64,000 nucleotides of DNA from UBA11704 sp964491805 (GCA_964491805.1 CAZBGU010000001.1:1-64000); one strand, 5' to 3'. Shown: positions 52,995-61,173, counted from the first letter of the stretch. A program made the numbers and translations. The notes: generated by a model not told the origin, from the sequence alone.

Positions 52995-53133
52995 TGTCAC
53001 CGCTATCCCTGATGAACCACAGAAGACCAATCCTAATGGTGCAGGCTATATGGTTTCAAAGAATTCTAATGGTCGCATCACTGTAAGCGCTCAGTTCCCA
53101 GAGAGTGGTGCTTCTATCTCTGTAACTAGATAG
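52678..53133 (+). CDS. type IV major pilin, copy 2 (151 aa)
   Basis: Same length and leader as copy 1. After the identical 5' part it differs by only a few residues (I/V, T/M, AAG/SNG, V/S) but by many silent changes. Only 20 nt separate it from copy 1 and 7 nt from the histidine kinase gene. The two pilins may form mixed fibres or act as dosage. Confidence 0.93.
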   Translation: MKKILRSQKGFTLIEILLVVAAIAILAGIVIVAINPAKQLGDTRNASRNSAVNTILNAITQYSVDNNGILPSGITATSTEICSSSVATSSCTGLVDLSVLTAGGKYVTAIPDEPQKTNPNGAGYMVSKNSNGRITVSAQFPESGASISVTR

Positions 53134-53140
53134 TCTGTGT

Positions 53141-53944
53141 ATGTTTACTTGGTTCTCTCGTAAGAAAATGACTGAATCTCGTAGTTCGGAGAAAAAAGAT
53201 GATGGTTTTATATCTCTTGCTTCTCATGAATTGCGTTCACCACTGTCTATAATCAAATGGTATACAGAGATTCTTCTTGACGAAGATGCTGGCCCACTCA
53301 CTAGCGACCAACGTAAGTATCTTATGACCATAGAATCAAGTAATCAGCGCGCAATTGATCTTGTTCGGTCTTTACTAAACGTATCCAGGTTAGACCTGGG
53401 TACGTTTAGTGTTTCACCTGTCAGTCTTAACATTGCAACTATACTCACGGAAGTTGTTTCATCTTTTAGCAAAGAGATGGAAGTAAAACACCTTGAGGTA
53501 ATTAATAGTGCCAAGGATGTAAAGAATATTCTTGCAGACAAAAATCTTTGTACGACTCTCGTTAAGAATGTTATTGCAAATGCAATCTCATTTTCAAGTA
53601 ATGGGGGAAAGATTTTCATTGACACATCAGTTGTGTCTGCATATGAAAAGATCGGAGAGGTGACAGTTAACGAAGAAAGTATTCTTTTTTCTGTTAGAGA
53701 TACCGGTATCGGTATACCTGAGGCAGATAAAGATAAGGTTTTCACGAAGATGTTTAAAGCAGGGAATGTTAAGGATTCTGATAGTACAGGTTCTGGTCTT
53801 GGGTTATATATTACAAAAAGTATTCTCGATTATGTTGGTGGTACTATTTGTTTCACTTCGACAGAAGGTGAAGGTTCAACTTTTTTTGTGACTTTGCCTA
53901 CAAGAGGTATGGAAAAGAAAGAAGGAAGGACGACACTGGATTAA
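53141..53944 (+). CDS. soluble sensor histidine kinase (267 aa)
   Basis: HisKA domain with the phospho-His in SLASHELRSPLSIIKWY, followed by HATPase boxes: N box LVKNVIANAISFS, G1 VRDTGIGIPEAD, F box VFTKMFKAG, G2 SGLGLYITKSI, and TEGEGSTFFVTL. No membrane helix and only a short N-terminus, so it must be driven by an intracellular signal or by a partner. It ends the pilin operon; the single-domain response regulator at 44981 is its likely partner. Confidence 0.92.
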   Translation: MFTWFSRKKMTESRSSEKKDDGFISLASHELRSPLSIIKWYTEILLDEDAGPLTSDQRKYLMTIESSNQRAIDLVRSLLNVSRLDLGTFSVSPVSLNIATILTEVVSSFSKEMEVKHLEVINSAKDVKNILADKNLCTTLVKNVIANAISFSSNGGKIFIDTSVVSAYEKIGEVTVNEESILFSVRDTGIGIPEADKDKVFTKMFKAGNVKDSDSTGSGLGLYITKSILDYVGGTICFTSTEGEGSTFFVTLPTRGMEKKEGRTTLD

Positions 53945-53990
53945 GTACAACCGTTAATTAGTAACTCTTAACTGTTTGCTTAACATAATC

Positions 53991-54026
53991 AAAAGCACAA
54001 CACTTCTGTGTTGTGCTTTTGTTTTT
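53991..54026. terminator. bidirectional intrinsic terminator
   Basis: AAAAGCACAACAC, TTCT, GTGTTGTGCTTTT, then GTTTTTG: a 13-bp perfect stem between the convergent kinase and murA genes. Confidence 0.92.
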
Positions 54027-54055
54027 GGAGTACACTTTCTCGACAAGGGCTTTCT

Positions 54056-55570
54056 TTACACGCCTCGTAACACTGTAATTTTTGCACCAATACTGTTAAG
54101 TCTTTCTGCTATGTCTGCATAGCCCCGCTTTATAGAGTAAACATTACGAAGCATTGATGTTCCTTCTGCAGCAAGCATCGCGATAAGAATAATTGCTGTT
54201 GGACGAAGCGCTGGTGGCGATACGATTTGTGCACCTCTAAGTCGTTTGATGCCTGTGATAAGTGCCCTGTGTGGATCAAGAAGTTTAATGTCTGCTCCTA
54301 GTCTATTGAGTTCAGTAAAGTAAATTGCACGGTTCTCCCAGGTCCAGTCGTGAATAAGTGTTTGGCCATGAGCAAAGCAACAGATGGGTACAAAGAAAGG
54401 GAGATTGTCATTATTAATTCCTGGAAACGGTTGTGTATGTATCTTGTCATATGGAGCAACCAGTTCGGATGGAAATAGTGTTATATCTACAAGTACAGTT
54501 TTGTTGTTTTTTGAAAGATAGGATTTTGATTGTTTGTAAACAAGACCCATGCGCTTCAGTTTTTCGATTTCAAGAGTTAGAAAATCTATTGGACAGCGAG
54601 TTACGGTTAGCTTTGATTTTGTAACAATACCAGCCGCAATAAAGAACATGCTTTCTATGGGATCTTCGCTATTGTAATGTTCTACGGTGAGGTTGATTGT
54701 TTTTTTGCCGTGGACAGTTAACGTCGTTGTGCCTATGCCGTCAATTTGTACACCGAATGACTGTAATAGAAAACATACATCTTGCACTTGGTAGTTAGGA
54801 GGTGCAAATTTAATAACAGTGGTGCCTTCTATTCTCGATGCCGCAATTAGTGCAGTAATGGCCCCAGTGTCAGACGACTCATAGAGAGGTATAACGCCAG
54901 GGGACAGCTCTTTGTAGGAGATTTCATAGTGGTTCTCTTTCGTAACTACCTGTACACCGAGGTAATCAAGTGCGTACTTATGCGAAGCAACAGTTCGTTC
55001 ACCCATTTTACAGCCACCGGAGTGAGGAAGTGAAAACGAATCCGTGAAATGAATAAATGCGCCAGCAAAGGTAAACGATCGAATCTTTTCTGCGGCCTGT
55101 TTGTTGATCTTAGAAAAAGTGAGTTTCTTTGGTGGTGTAATTTCGAGCGCTGTATCATTATGAGTCCAACGTATCTTCACCCCAACACTTTCTAGAAGCT
55201 CTTTATAGCGGTATACCTCTTCTATGTGAGGAATGTCTCGAAGTGTTGTTGTTCCTGAGTTAACAAGTGCCGCCACCATCATGTTAATTGCACCATTCTT
55301 AGAGGTATTGGTAGCAATAGTGCCTTTCAGCTTTCTTCCACCTTCAACTTTGAAGTCTATAGTATCTTGGATGCTAACAATGTTATGCTTAAGAACCTCG
55401 CCTATTTTCATTAGTTGTTCTATAGTGACGTTTTGATTGCCTGCTTCGATGCGTGCAACTGCTGACTGAGATGTCTTAAGCTTCTCAGAAAACTCACCCT
55501 GTGTCATCCCTTTTTCTTCCCGTAATTTCTTAATAAAAAGCCCGATTTTCTCCTGGTCATTTGGTTCCAT
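54056..55570 (-). CDS. murA: UDP-GlcNAc 1-carboxyvinyltransferase MurA fused to an N-terminal XRE-type HTH domain (504 aa)
   Basis: Residues about 8-62 are a Cro/CI-type helix-turn-helix (FIKKLREEKGMTQGEFSEKL, SQSAVARIEAGNQNVTIEQL). Residues about 70-504 are MurA: SKNGAINMMVAAL (Lys91, Asn92), Cys187 in SGGCKMGERT, PGINNDNLP, WENRAIYFTELNRLGADI and YSIKRGYADI. MurA moves enolpyruvate from PEP to UDP-GlcNAc, the first step of peptidoglycan synthesis. The 110-residue active-site region is divergent (IRSFTFAGAF for IRASI-type) but the key residues are kept. A 12-bp-arm palindrome overlaps its -10 box, so the protein probably binds its own promoter. Confidence 0.92.
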   Translation of the reverse strand: MEPNDQEKIGLFIKKLREEKGMTQGEFSEKLKTSQSAVARIEAGNQNVTIEQLMKIGEVLKHNIVSIQDTIDFKVEGGRKLKGTIATNTSKNGAINMMVAALVNSGTTTLRDIPHIEEVYRYKELLESVGVKIRWTHNDTALEITPPKKLTFSKINKQAAEKIRSFTFAGAFIHFTDSFSLPHSGGCKMGERTVASHKYALDYLGVQVVTKENHYEISYKELSPGVIPLYESSDTGAITALIAASRIEGTTVIKFAPPNYQVQDVCFLLQSFGVQIDGIGTTTLTVHGKKTINLTVEHYNSEDPIESMFFIAAGIVTKSKLTVTRCPIDFLTLEIEKLKRMGLVYKQSKSYLSKNNKTVLVDITLFPSELVAPYDKIHTQPFPGINNDNLPFFVPICCFAHGQTLIHDWTWENRAIYFTELNRLGADIKLLDPHRALITGIKRLRGAQIVSPPALRPTAIILIAMLAAEGTSMLRNVYSIKRGYADIAERLNSIGAKITVLRGV

Positions 55571-55575
55571 ACGTA

Positions 55576-55603
55576 ATCAATATATCATATGTGATATATT
55601 GAT
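55576..55603 (-). promoter_or_regulatory. palindromic operator overlapping the murA promoter
   Basis: ATCAATATATCA and TGATATATTGAT are perfect 12-bp arms around TATG. On the minus strand the proximal arm contains TATATT (plus-strand 55579-55584), a -10 box that ends 8 nt before the murA ATG. A dimer bound here would cover the promoter. Confidence 0.82.
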
Positions 55604-55639
55604 AGCAATATAAAGGGTGGATAAACCAAAATACTTCTG

Positions 55640-56908
55640 TTATCTAAAAAGAGATTCAATCGTAAAGAGTGAAATAATGGCCATAATAATCGTGGTAATG
55701 ACGACTAACGTATTGCTTAATCTTCCGTTGGTCATGTTGCCAAGTATTTTCTTGTTGTTTGCTACAAAGAGAATAATAACAAGTAAAGGCGCAGCCAAAA
55801 CACCGTTTACTGCTGCTGCATAATACAGCATGAGAATTGGATCAATATTGATAAAATTAAGAAGAACCCCAACAAGAATAGAGACTGTAAGGACTCCATA
55901 GAAACCGACAGCCTGTTTGAATGATTTGCTTAGACCAAGCGGTATTCCTAGTGTTTCTGCAACTGCGTAGGCGACAGCTCCAGCAAGTACAGGTATCGCA
56001 AGAAGGCCAGTTCCTAAGATACCGAATGCAAAGAGATACACGGCAAAATCTCCGGCTAGAGGTCTTAATGCCTCCGCAAGTTCGGTTGCTGATGTGATGG
56101 TGTGGTGTCCTCCTGTAACGGTTCCCGATGCGGTAACTATGATAAAGAATGCAATAAGATTAGATAAGAACATACCGGTAATGGTGTCAGCACGCATCTG
56201 GTGTATATCGCCTTTTGTTATCTTCGGTCTACCTTTACCAAAAGCTACGATTTTTCGTGATTCTATTTCTTCTTCTACTTCTTCGTCTGCTTGCCAGAAG
56301 AAAAGGTATGGGGAGATAGTGGTTCCAAGAAATGCTGTAATATTAAGGAGAAAATCCTTGTTCCATTCCATATGGGGAACAAAAGCAGCTATAGTTACTG
56401 TGCTCCAGTCTTGGTGAATGAAAAATGCAGCGACAACATACGAAAGAACAGTTGCTGCAAAATACTTAAGTATTTTTGCATAGAGGTGATATGGAATATA
56501 GATTGCAGATACGAGTGTGAAGATGGTTATCACAATGAGTGAGACACCAAACGAAAGAGGGGAGATAAGACTAGTTGCTTGCCCCATGGCACCAAGATCT
56601 GCACCAATATTGATGATGTTAGCAACACTAAGGAGCAGCACCGCAATGACGAGAAGTTTTTTTGAATAGTGTGACTTAATAACACCGGCGATACCTTTAC
56701 CTGTTGTCATGCCAATACGTGCACACATTTCCTGAACAGCTATCATAAGCGGCAGAGAATACAGTGTCATCCATAGTTGTGAGAGGCCAAAAATTGCGCC
56801 TGTTTGTGCATATGTTGCGATTCCTGATGGATCATCATCTGCTACACCAGTTACAATGCCAGGGCCAAGTGAGCGGGAGATACGTTTTAGGATGGATGAT
56901 GGTGACAT
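55640..56908 (-). CDS. NRAMP-family divalent metal transporter (422 aa)
   Basis: About eleven membrane helices. TM1 region GPGIVTGVADDDPSGIATYAQTG carries a DPSG version of the NRAMP DPGN motif, and QEMCARIGMTTGKGIAG matches the conserved TM3 block; TM6-like region has AVAYAVAE. Proton-coupled Mn/Fe uptake is the usual role, though the DPSG change also occurs in Mg/Al-type relatives. Start 56908 is supported by TATACT 8 nt before the ATG on this strand. Confidence 0.87.
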   Translation of the reverse strand: MSPSSILKRISRSLGPGIVTGVADDDPSGIATYAQTGAIFGLSQLWMTLYSLPLMIAVQEMCARIGMTTGKGIAGVIKSHYSKKLLVIAVLLLSVANIINIGADLGAMGQATSLISPLSFGVSLIVITIFTLVSAIYIPYHLYAKILKYFAATVLSYVVAAFFIHQDWSTVTIAAFVPHMEWNKDFLLNITAFLGTTISPYLFFWQADEEVEEEIESRKIVAFGKGRPKITKGDIHQMRADTITGMFLSNLIAFFIIVTASGTVTGGHHTITSATELAEALRPLAGDFAVYLFAFGILGTGLLAIPVLAGAVAYAVAETLGIPLGLSKSFKQAVGFYGVLTVSILVGVLLNFINIDPILMLYYAAAVNGVLAAPLLVIILFVANNKKILGNMTNGRLSNTLVVITTIIMAIISLFTIESLFR

Positions 56909-56987
56909 ATGAGCAAAGTATAACAGAGGACAGATAACAGACAATAGATGACAGAGAATACTTGATTTTTAATTGTATACTAAAGAT

Positions 56988-57320
56988 ATGAAAACAACTC
57001 AGTTTCTAGAATATATCCTGTATGATATTTTTGGTGAGCATGAGCCAATAACTGCGCGAGCGATGATGGGTGCACATGTTCTTTACTATGAAGGTAAGGC
57101 TTTTGCTATTGTTGAAAATGAAGAGTTGTACTTCAAAGGCTCGAAGGAATTAAAAGAGTGGTACCTGTCTCGTGGCAGTAAACAGTTTACGTATACGAAA
57201 GAAGGAGAGGACGCACATCTGTATTATTTTCTCGTACCGTCTGAAATTTATGAAGACAGAGTAGCGCGAGATGAGTGGTTAGATGTTGCGCTCAGTGTAG
57301 CGAAGCTGCCAAAAAGTTGA
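56988..57320 (+). CDS. TfoX N-terminal domain protein (110 aa)
   Basis: TTQFLEYILYDIFGEHEPITARAMMGAHVLYYEGKAFAIV followed by LYFKGSKELKEWYLSRG and LYYFLVPSEIYED is the TfoX_N fold. In gamma-proteobacteria TfoX/Sxy promotes competence; isolated N-domains are widespread with unknown function. A link to DNA uptake with the pilus locus is only a guess. TATACT at 56976-56981 ends 6 nt before the ATG. Confidence 0.87.
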   Translation: MKTTQFLEYILYDIFGEHEPITARAMMGAHVLYYEGKAFAIVENEELYFKGSKELKEWYLSRGSKQFTYTKEGEDAHLYYFLVPSEIYEDRVARDEWLDVALSVAKLPKS

Positions 57321-57421
57321 CTTCCATACAAGATGCTAAATAAGATGCAGATTAGAAAATTAAATTCGATAAATCCGATTAAGTATGGTAGGATTTAGTT
57401 TCCACCAGCAAGGAGATTTCC

Positions 57422-57673
57422 ATGGCACAGCAGAAAAGCAGCAAGAAGAAACCCAACTTCTTGCAATTTGCAAAGAAAGTGGGAAAGAAAAAGCGAGGAG
57501 GTCAGGGAAGTGGCAAGCAAAAGAGACAGCCCACTAGTCCGTCGCGCGAAACTCAACTTGTCCTCGGTAGTCGTGGCTACTGTGCAGTGAAGTGTGGTCG
57601 CTGCGTGAGCTGCCTTGTTGCTCTCAGTGACGAGACGAATAACGCCAGGATCTCACGGTTCACTCGATGGTGA
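57422..57673 (+). CDS. small basic protein with a four-cysteine cluster (83 aa)
   Basis: Residues 1-40 are extremely Lys/Arg-rich (KKKPNFLQFAKKVGKKKRGG), as in nucleic-acid-binding tails. Residues about 53-63 read YCAVKCGRCVSC: C-x3-C-x2-C-x2-C, a possible zinc or iron-sulfur site. A good Shine-Dalgarno (AAGGAG, 6 nt before ATG), promoter-like TTAAAT-18-TATGGT and a strong terminator frame it. Higher G+C content than its neighbours. No family recognised. Confidence 0.65.
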   Translation: MAQQKSSKKKPNFLQFAKKVGKKKRGGQGSGKQKRQPTSPSRETQLVLGSRGYCAVKCGRCVSCLVALSDETNNARISRFTRW

Positions 57674-57692
57674 GTGCCACTCCTTCTTGTGA

Positions 57693-57720
57693 GGCCGTCG
57701 CAGTCGCGACGGCCTTTCTT
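57693..57720 (+). terminator. intrinsic terminator
   Basis: GGCCGTCGC pairs with GCGACGGCC around AGTC, then TTTCTT. It follows the small basic protein gene by 20 nt. Confidence 0.82.
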
Positions 57721-57749
57721 AATTGCTGTTGTTTGCTATTTACTACACT

Positions 57750-59486
57750 TTACACTTGGTGGGCTACCAGACTTTGATACACTTCGTTACCCTCCATAAG
57801 TTCATCGTGAGTTCCTTCCCCAACAATACGACCTTTATCCATAACAATAATCTTGTCAGCATCACGAACAGTAGAGAGGCGATGTGCGATGATGATAGTA
57901 GTTTTGCCTTTAGAAACTTCTGCAATTGCGTCCATCACGTATTTCTCATTTTCGCTATCTAGTGAAGATGTTGCTTCATCGAAGATAAGTATCTCTGGGT
58001 TTTTTATAATAGCTCGTGCTATACCAACACGTTGTCGCTCACCACCTGAAAGTTTAATCCCACGTTCTCCTACAACTGTTTCAAATTTCTTCTCACCAAG
58101 TCTATGGTAAAATTGGTCGATACGAGCTTGCTTTGCAACATTTTCAAGCATGACAGAGGTTTCATTTATCTTTTCATCTATTCCAAAAAGAATGTTTTCT
58201 CTAAGCGTCTCATCTAATAGATCTACATGTTGTTCAACATACCCAATATGTTTACGTAAGTATGATGCATTAATTTTTTGTAATTCGGTATTTCCAATCA
58301 TAATGGAACCTGTGTGATATTGGTATGCTCTCATGAGTAGTTTTATAATTGTTGATTTTCCAGATCCTGACGATCCAACAAAGGCCGTTGTCTTCATTTT
58401 TGGTATAACAAAAGAAATCGAATCAAGTACAGGTAAGTTTGATTTTTTGTATGAAAATGAAACGTTACGTAGAATAATATCTTCATTGAGCAAAATGTCA
58501 TGTTCACCATCTTCAATAAAAGATGGTTCTTTATCCACTGCTTCTAGGTATTTCTCTACATCTAAAAACCAAATAGGTAGATCTCGTAATGCGGAAGAAA
58601 ATGAGTCTATACTCCAGTAAATTCTAGAAGTAACACTTAGTACTAAGTAGAGAGTGCCTACAGGTAAGTTTCCTATTGTAAACAAGTATGCTGCAATACC
58701 TAGTGACATAAGTTCACTCACATCACGAAAAGTATATAGTTTAAACATGTGTTCTCTGGCAAATTTTTTTGTTATTAAGTGATGGTTAACTATTTTGGCT
58801 CTATTAGCAATATATCGTTTAACAAAAAAAGATTCCCTTCCAAAATATTTTGCTAGAGCTAGATGTGAAAATGCTTCTGTTCTTACTTTGTTTTGTATAT
58901 TCCAGTTATCTCTATTTTCTTGAATAAATGGATTGTGGAATTTTCTAAAATAAAATGACCAGACAAGTAAAATGATGATAACGATAACACTTACAAAAGC
59001 AAGAAACGGGCTATAGATAAAAAGTGTTACAAGTGCAACTATTGTATACAGTGTTGTCGGGATTATATTAGCAAAAATAGTACTAACAATTGTTACTGCT
59101 GCATTTTCACCTTTTGATATGATTTGTAATTTAATCGATGAGTGGTCTTCGATATGTTGCTCAATTGTTAAATTAAGTATTTTTTCAAGAGAATATTTTT
59201 GAAGATACTGAGCAATTGGTTGATCGAGCTTCGAGTCCTTTATACGATTTTGAAGGAATGAGGTTATATTCAAAATAACTACAATGAAAATCCATAGAAC
59301 GAACATCATCACAGCGAGCTGAATATTTTTTGAGACAAGATTGTTGATGAGGTGGCTGTTGACTACTGTTGTTGAGATGGAAAGAAGCTGTACTAAGAAA
59401 ACAAGTAAAAGCTGAATAACAAAATATATTTGAAATGGCTTAAGAATATTCCATAACTTTACGACAATAGAAAAATATTTTTGCAT
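57750..59486 (-). CDS. ABC exporter, fused permease and ATPase (578 aa)
   Basis: Residues 1-320 hold six membrane helices of type I exporters; the ATPase has Walker A VGSSGSGKSTIIK, Q-loop GYVEQHVDLLDE, signature LSGGERQRVGIARAI, Walker B ILIFDEATSSLDSE and the H-loop IIIAHRLSTV. It would act as a homodimer to export lipids, peptides or drugs; MsbA-like lipid transport cannot be told apart by sequence. ATG 59486 is preferred: TATGCT lies 6 nt before it on this strand. Confidence 0.93.
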   Translation of the reverse strand: MQKYFSIVVKLWNILKPFQIYFVIQLLLVFLVQLLSISTTVVNSHLINNLVSKNIQLAVMMFVLWIFIVVILNITSFLQNRIKDSKLDQPIAQYLQKYSLEKILNLTIEQHIEDHSSIKLQIISKGENAAVTIVSTIFANIIPTTLYTIVALVTLFIYSPFLAFVSVIVIIILLVWSFYFRKFHNPFIQENRDNWNIQNKVRTEAFSHLALAKYFGRESFFVKRYIANRAKIVNHHLITKKFAREHMFKLYTFRDVSELMSLGIAAYLFTIGNLPVGTLYLVLSVTSRIYWSIDSFSSALRDLPIWFLDVEKYLEAVDKEPSFIEDGEHDILLNEDIILRNVSFSYKKSNLPVLDSISFVIPKMKTTAFVGSSGSGKSTIIKLLMRAYQYHTGSIMIGNTELQKINASYLRKHIGYVEQHVDLLDETLRENILFGIDEKINETSVMLENVAKQARIDQFYHRLGEKKFETVVGERGIKLSGGERQRVGIARAIIKNPEILIFDEATSSLDSENEKYVMDAIAEVSKGKTTIIIAHRLSTVRDADKIIVMDKGRIVGEGTHDELMEGNEVYQSLVAHQV

Positions 59487-59540
59487 CTTCTCAGCATAGC
59501 AAAATGGACGGCTCTTAGCCATTAGCTTGTAGCTGTTAGT

Positions 59541-59579
59541 AAATACGAAGCAATCTCCAAAGGAGATTGCTTCGTATTT
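59541..59579. terminator. bidirectional intrinsic terminator
   Basis: A perfect 18-bp stem (AAATACGAAGCAATCTCC and its complement) around AAA. It lies downstream of trxB, ahead of the ABC exporter gene. Confidence 0.9.
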
Positions 59580-59618
59580 TGTATATGTATGGCTACGAGC
59601 TAAAGGCTACTATCTGCC

Positions 59619-60530
59619 TTATGCGTGAAGGTGGAGATAAATATCCTCTAGTGCACGCACTGCGTCGCCTGCTGCGATATTGTTCTGGTGATAGAGCACA
59701 TCGGTACAGTCTCCTGCTGCCCAGATACCTTTCACAGAGGTCTCTTGAGTGCGAGGATTGATAACAATGTTGTTGGTTGGTGTCATCTCAACAATGCCTG
59801 TAGCAAACGACGTCGCAGGAATTTGCCCGATCTCCACGAAGACCGCTGATACCGGAAGCTTGACTTCCTCACTATCAGAATCTTTTTTGTAAGAAATCGA
59901 TTCTACGAAAACAGAGCCTTCAACTTTTGTCGGCGCAACATTTTCAATGAGTGTAAACTTAGGATTGGTTTTAAGCTTTTCTACTGTTATAGCATCAGCT
60001 CGTGGTGCGCTACGAGAGAGAAGGGTCACATGAGTGCAGTATGCAAGAAGCTGTGCAGCAGATTCAAAACCTGCGTTGCCACCACCAACAACAACAACAT
60101 CCATTCCAGAGAATAATGGTCCATCACACGAAGCGCAGTAGGTGAGTCCTTTGTGTTCGAGTGTGTCAGCGCCAGGGACATCTAGCCTGCGTCTTTGTGA
60201 TCCTGTGCCAATAAGTACAGTTTTACTTTTTTCTTCACCTTTAGATGTTGTTACAGTGAAGTCACCATCTATTCCCTTGATACTAGTTACTTCTGCTTCG
60301 AGTATTGTGAGAATATTGCCTTTGTATTCTTCAACGTGTGTACGAAGTGATTTCGCAAGATTTGCACCACTGATATGTGGTGTTCCGATCCAGTTCTGAA
60401 TATCTTCTGATACGGTTGACTGACCTCCCCATTCTTTAACAATAAGGAGAGTTTTAAGTTGTTTGCGTGCCGCATAGACTGCTGCAGCACACCCTGCAGG
60501 TCCTCCGCCGATAATTGTTACGTCGTACAT
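59619..60530 (-). CDS. trxB: thioredoxin reductase TrxB
   Basis: FAD site TIIGGGPAGCAAAVYAARK at the N-terminus, redox motif YCASCDGPLF (C-x-x-C), NAD(P)H-binding VVVVGGGNAGFESAAQL and the closing FAD block GIWAAGDCTD. The Arg residues typical for NADPH lie near LLSRSAPRADA. 303 aa is normal. On this strand TAAAAT ends 8 nt before the ATG (leaderless). Confidence 0.95.
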   Translation of the reverse strand: MYDVTIIGGGPAGCAAAVYAARKQLKTLLIVKEWGGQSTVSEDIQNWIGTPHISGANLAKSLRTHVEEYKGNILTILEAEVTSIKGIDGDFTVTTSKGEEKSKTVLIGTGSQRRRLDVPGADTLEHKGLTYCASCDGPLFSGMDVVVVGGGNAGFESAAQLLAYCTHVTLLSRSAPRADAITVEKLKTNPKFTLIENVAPTKVEGSVFVESISYKKDSDSEEVKLPVSAVFVEIGQIPATSFATGIVEMTPTNNIVINPRTQETSVKGIWAAGDCTDVLYHQNNIAAGDAVRALEDIYLHLHA

Positions 60531-60627
60531 AGTTTATGATTTTAGCTATCTTAATGTTAATGGGATCTGAAAAGTATATCACAGTAACGGTATCCAGTAA
60601 TTTTAGGATGCATATCTTTGTTTTTGT

Positions 60628-60663
60628 AAGAAAGGACAAAGGTGCACAGATTTCCTGTGCACC
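60628..60663 (-). terminator. intrinsic terminator of the 162-residue membrane protein gene
   Basis: On the minus strand GGTGCACAG pairs with CTGTGCACC around GAAAT, then TTTGTCCTTTCTT. Confidence 0.85.
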
Positions 60664-60684
60664 TGAGTTTGTGTGCCGTTGTCT

Positions 60685-61173
60685 TTACTCGGTGAAAGCG
60701 TTCAAGTTTCGTTTCACTCGAATGTTTCCAACGACGACTAGTGTGCTCACCAAGAGAGCGTGGAAGATGGTTACCGCCATCCCCCACACCTTCTCTTTTA
60801 TTGTGTCATCTTGTATCGGCGCTGTGCTGTACAGCCACCCAACCGCTAAAGAAAGAACAAAGGATGCGAGTGTTATCGCCGTCATTGTGGTGATGCTTCT
60901 ATTCGTCAACTGAGGGCTGTCATTTGTTGCAAGATAGAAACCTGATATCACTCCAAGCGAATACGCAACCATCCCCAGTAAGAGGAAGTACGCTAGCTCA
61001 AGGATGGCCTCCGTTCCTGTTTCTGGAATGAGTCCAGCCTTGGTAACCACTCTCAGTGACGTGAAGATTGTCCCAATGAGTGCTGTTAGGAAGTACTTCT
61101 CCTTCAGGAACAGGCTCCTTTCTGTTAGTCCTGGTGGCAGGGACAGATCAGACGATCTCTTACTTCTTTGCAT
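60685..61173 (-). CDS. four-helix membrane protein of unknown function (162 aa)
   Basis: Four predicted membrane helices at about residues 25-45, 55-80, 93-113 and 125-150 with short loops; the N-terminal 24 residues are polar. No family recognised. The start at 61173 is fixed by GGAGG 5 nt before the ATG; an in-frame ATG at 61200 lies upstream of that site. It has its own terminator and a higher G+C content than ftsZ and trxB, matching the cassette-like genes. Confidence 0.78.
   Translation of the reverse strand: MQRSKRSSDLSLPPGLTERSLFLKEKYFLTALIGTIFTSLRVVTKAGLIPETGTEAILELAYFLLLGMVAYSLGVISGFYLATNDSPQLTNRSITTMTAITLASFVLSLAVGWLYSTAPIQDDTIKEKVWGMAVTIFHALLVSTLVVVGNIRVKRNLNAFTE

Noticed and set aside
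57853..58620. Plus-strand frames opposite the ABC exporter gene
   Set aside because: They mirror the Walker and signature regions of the exporter and have no expression signals.
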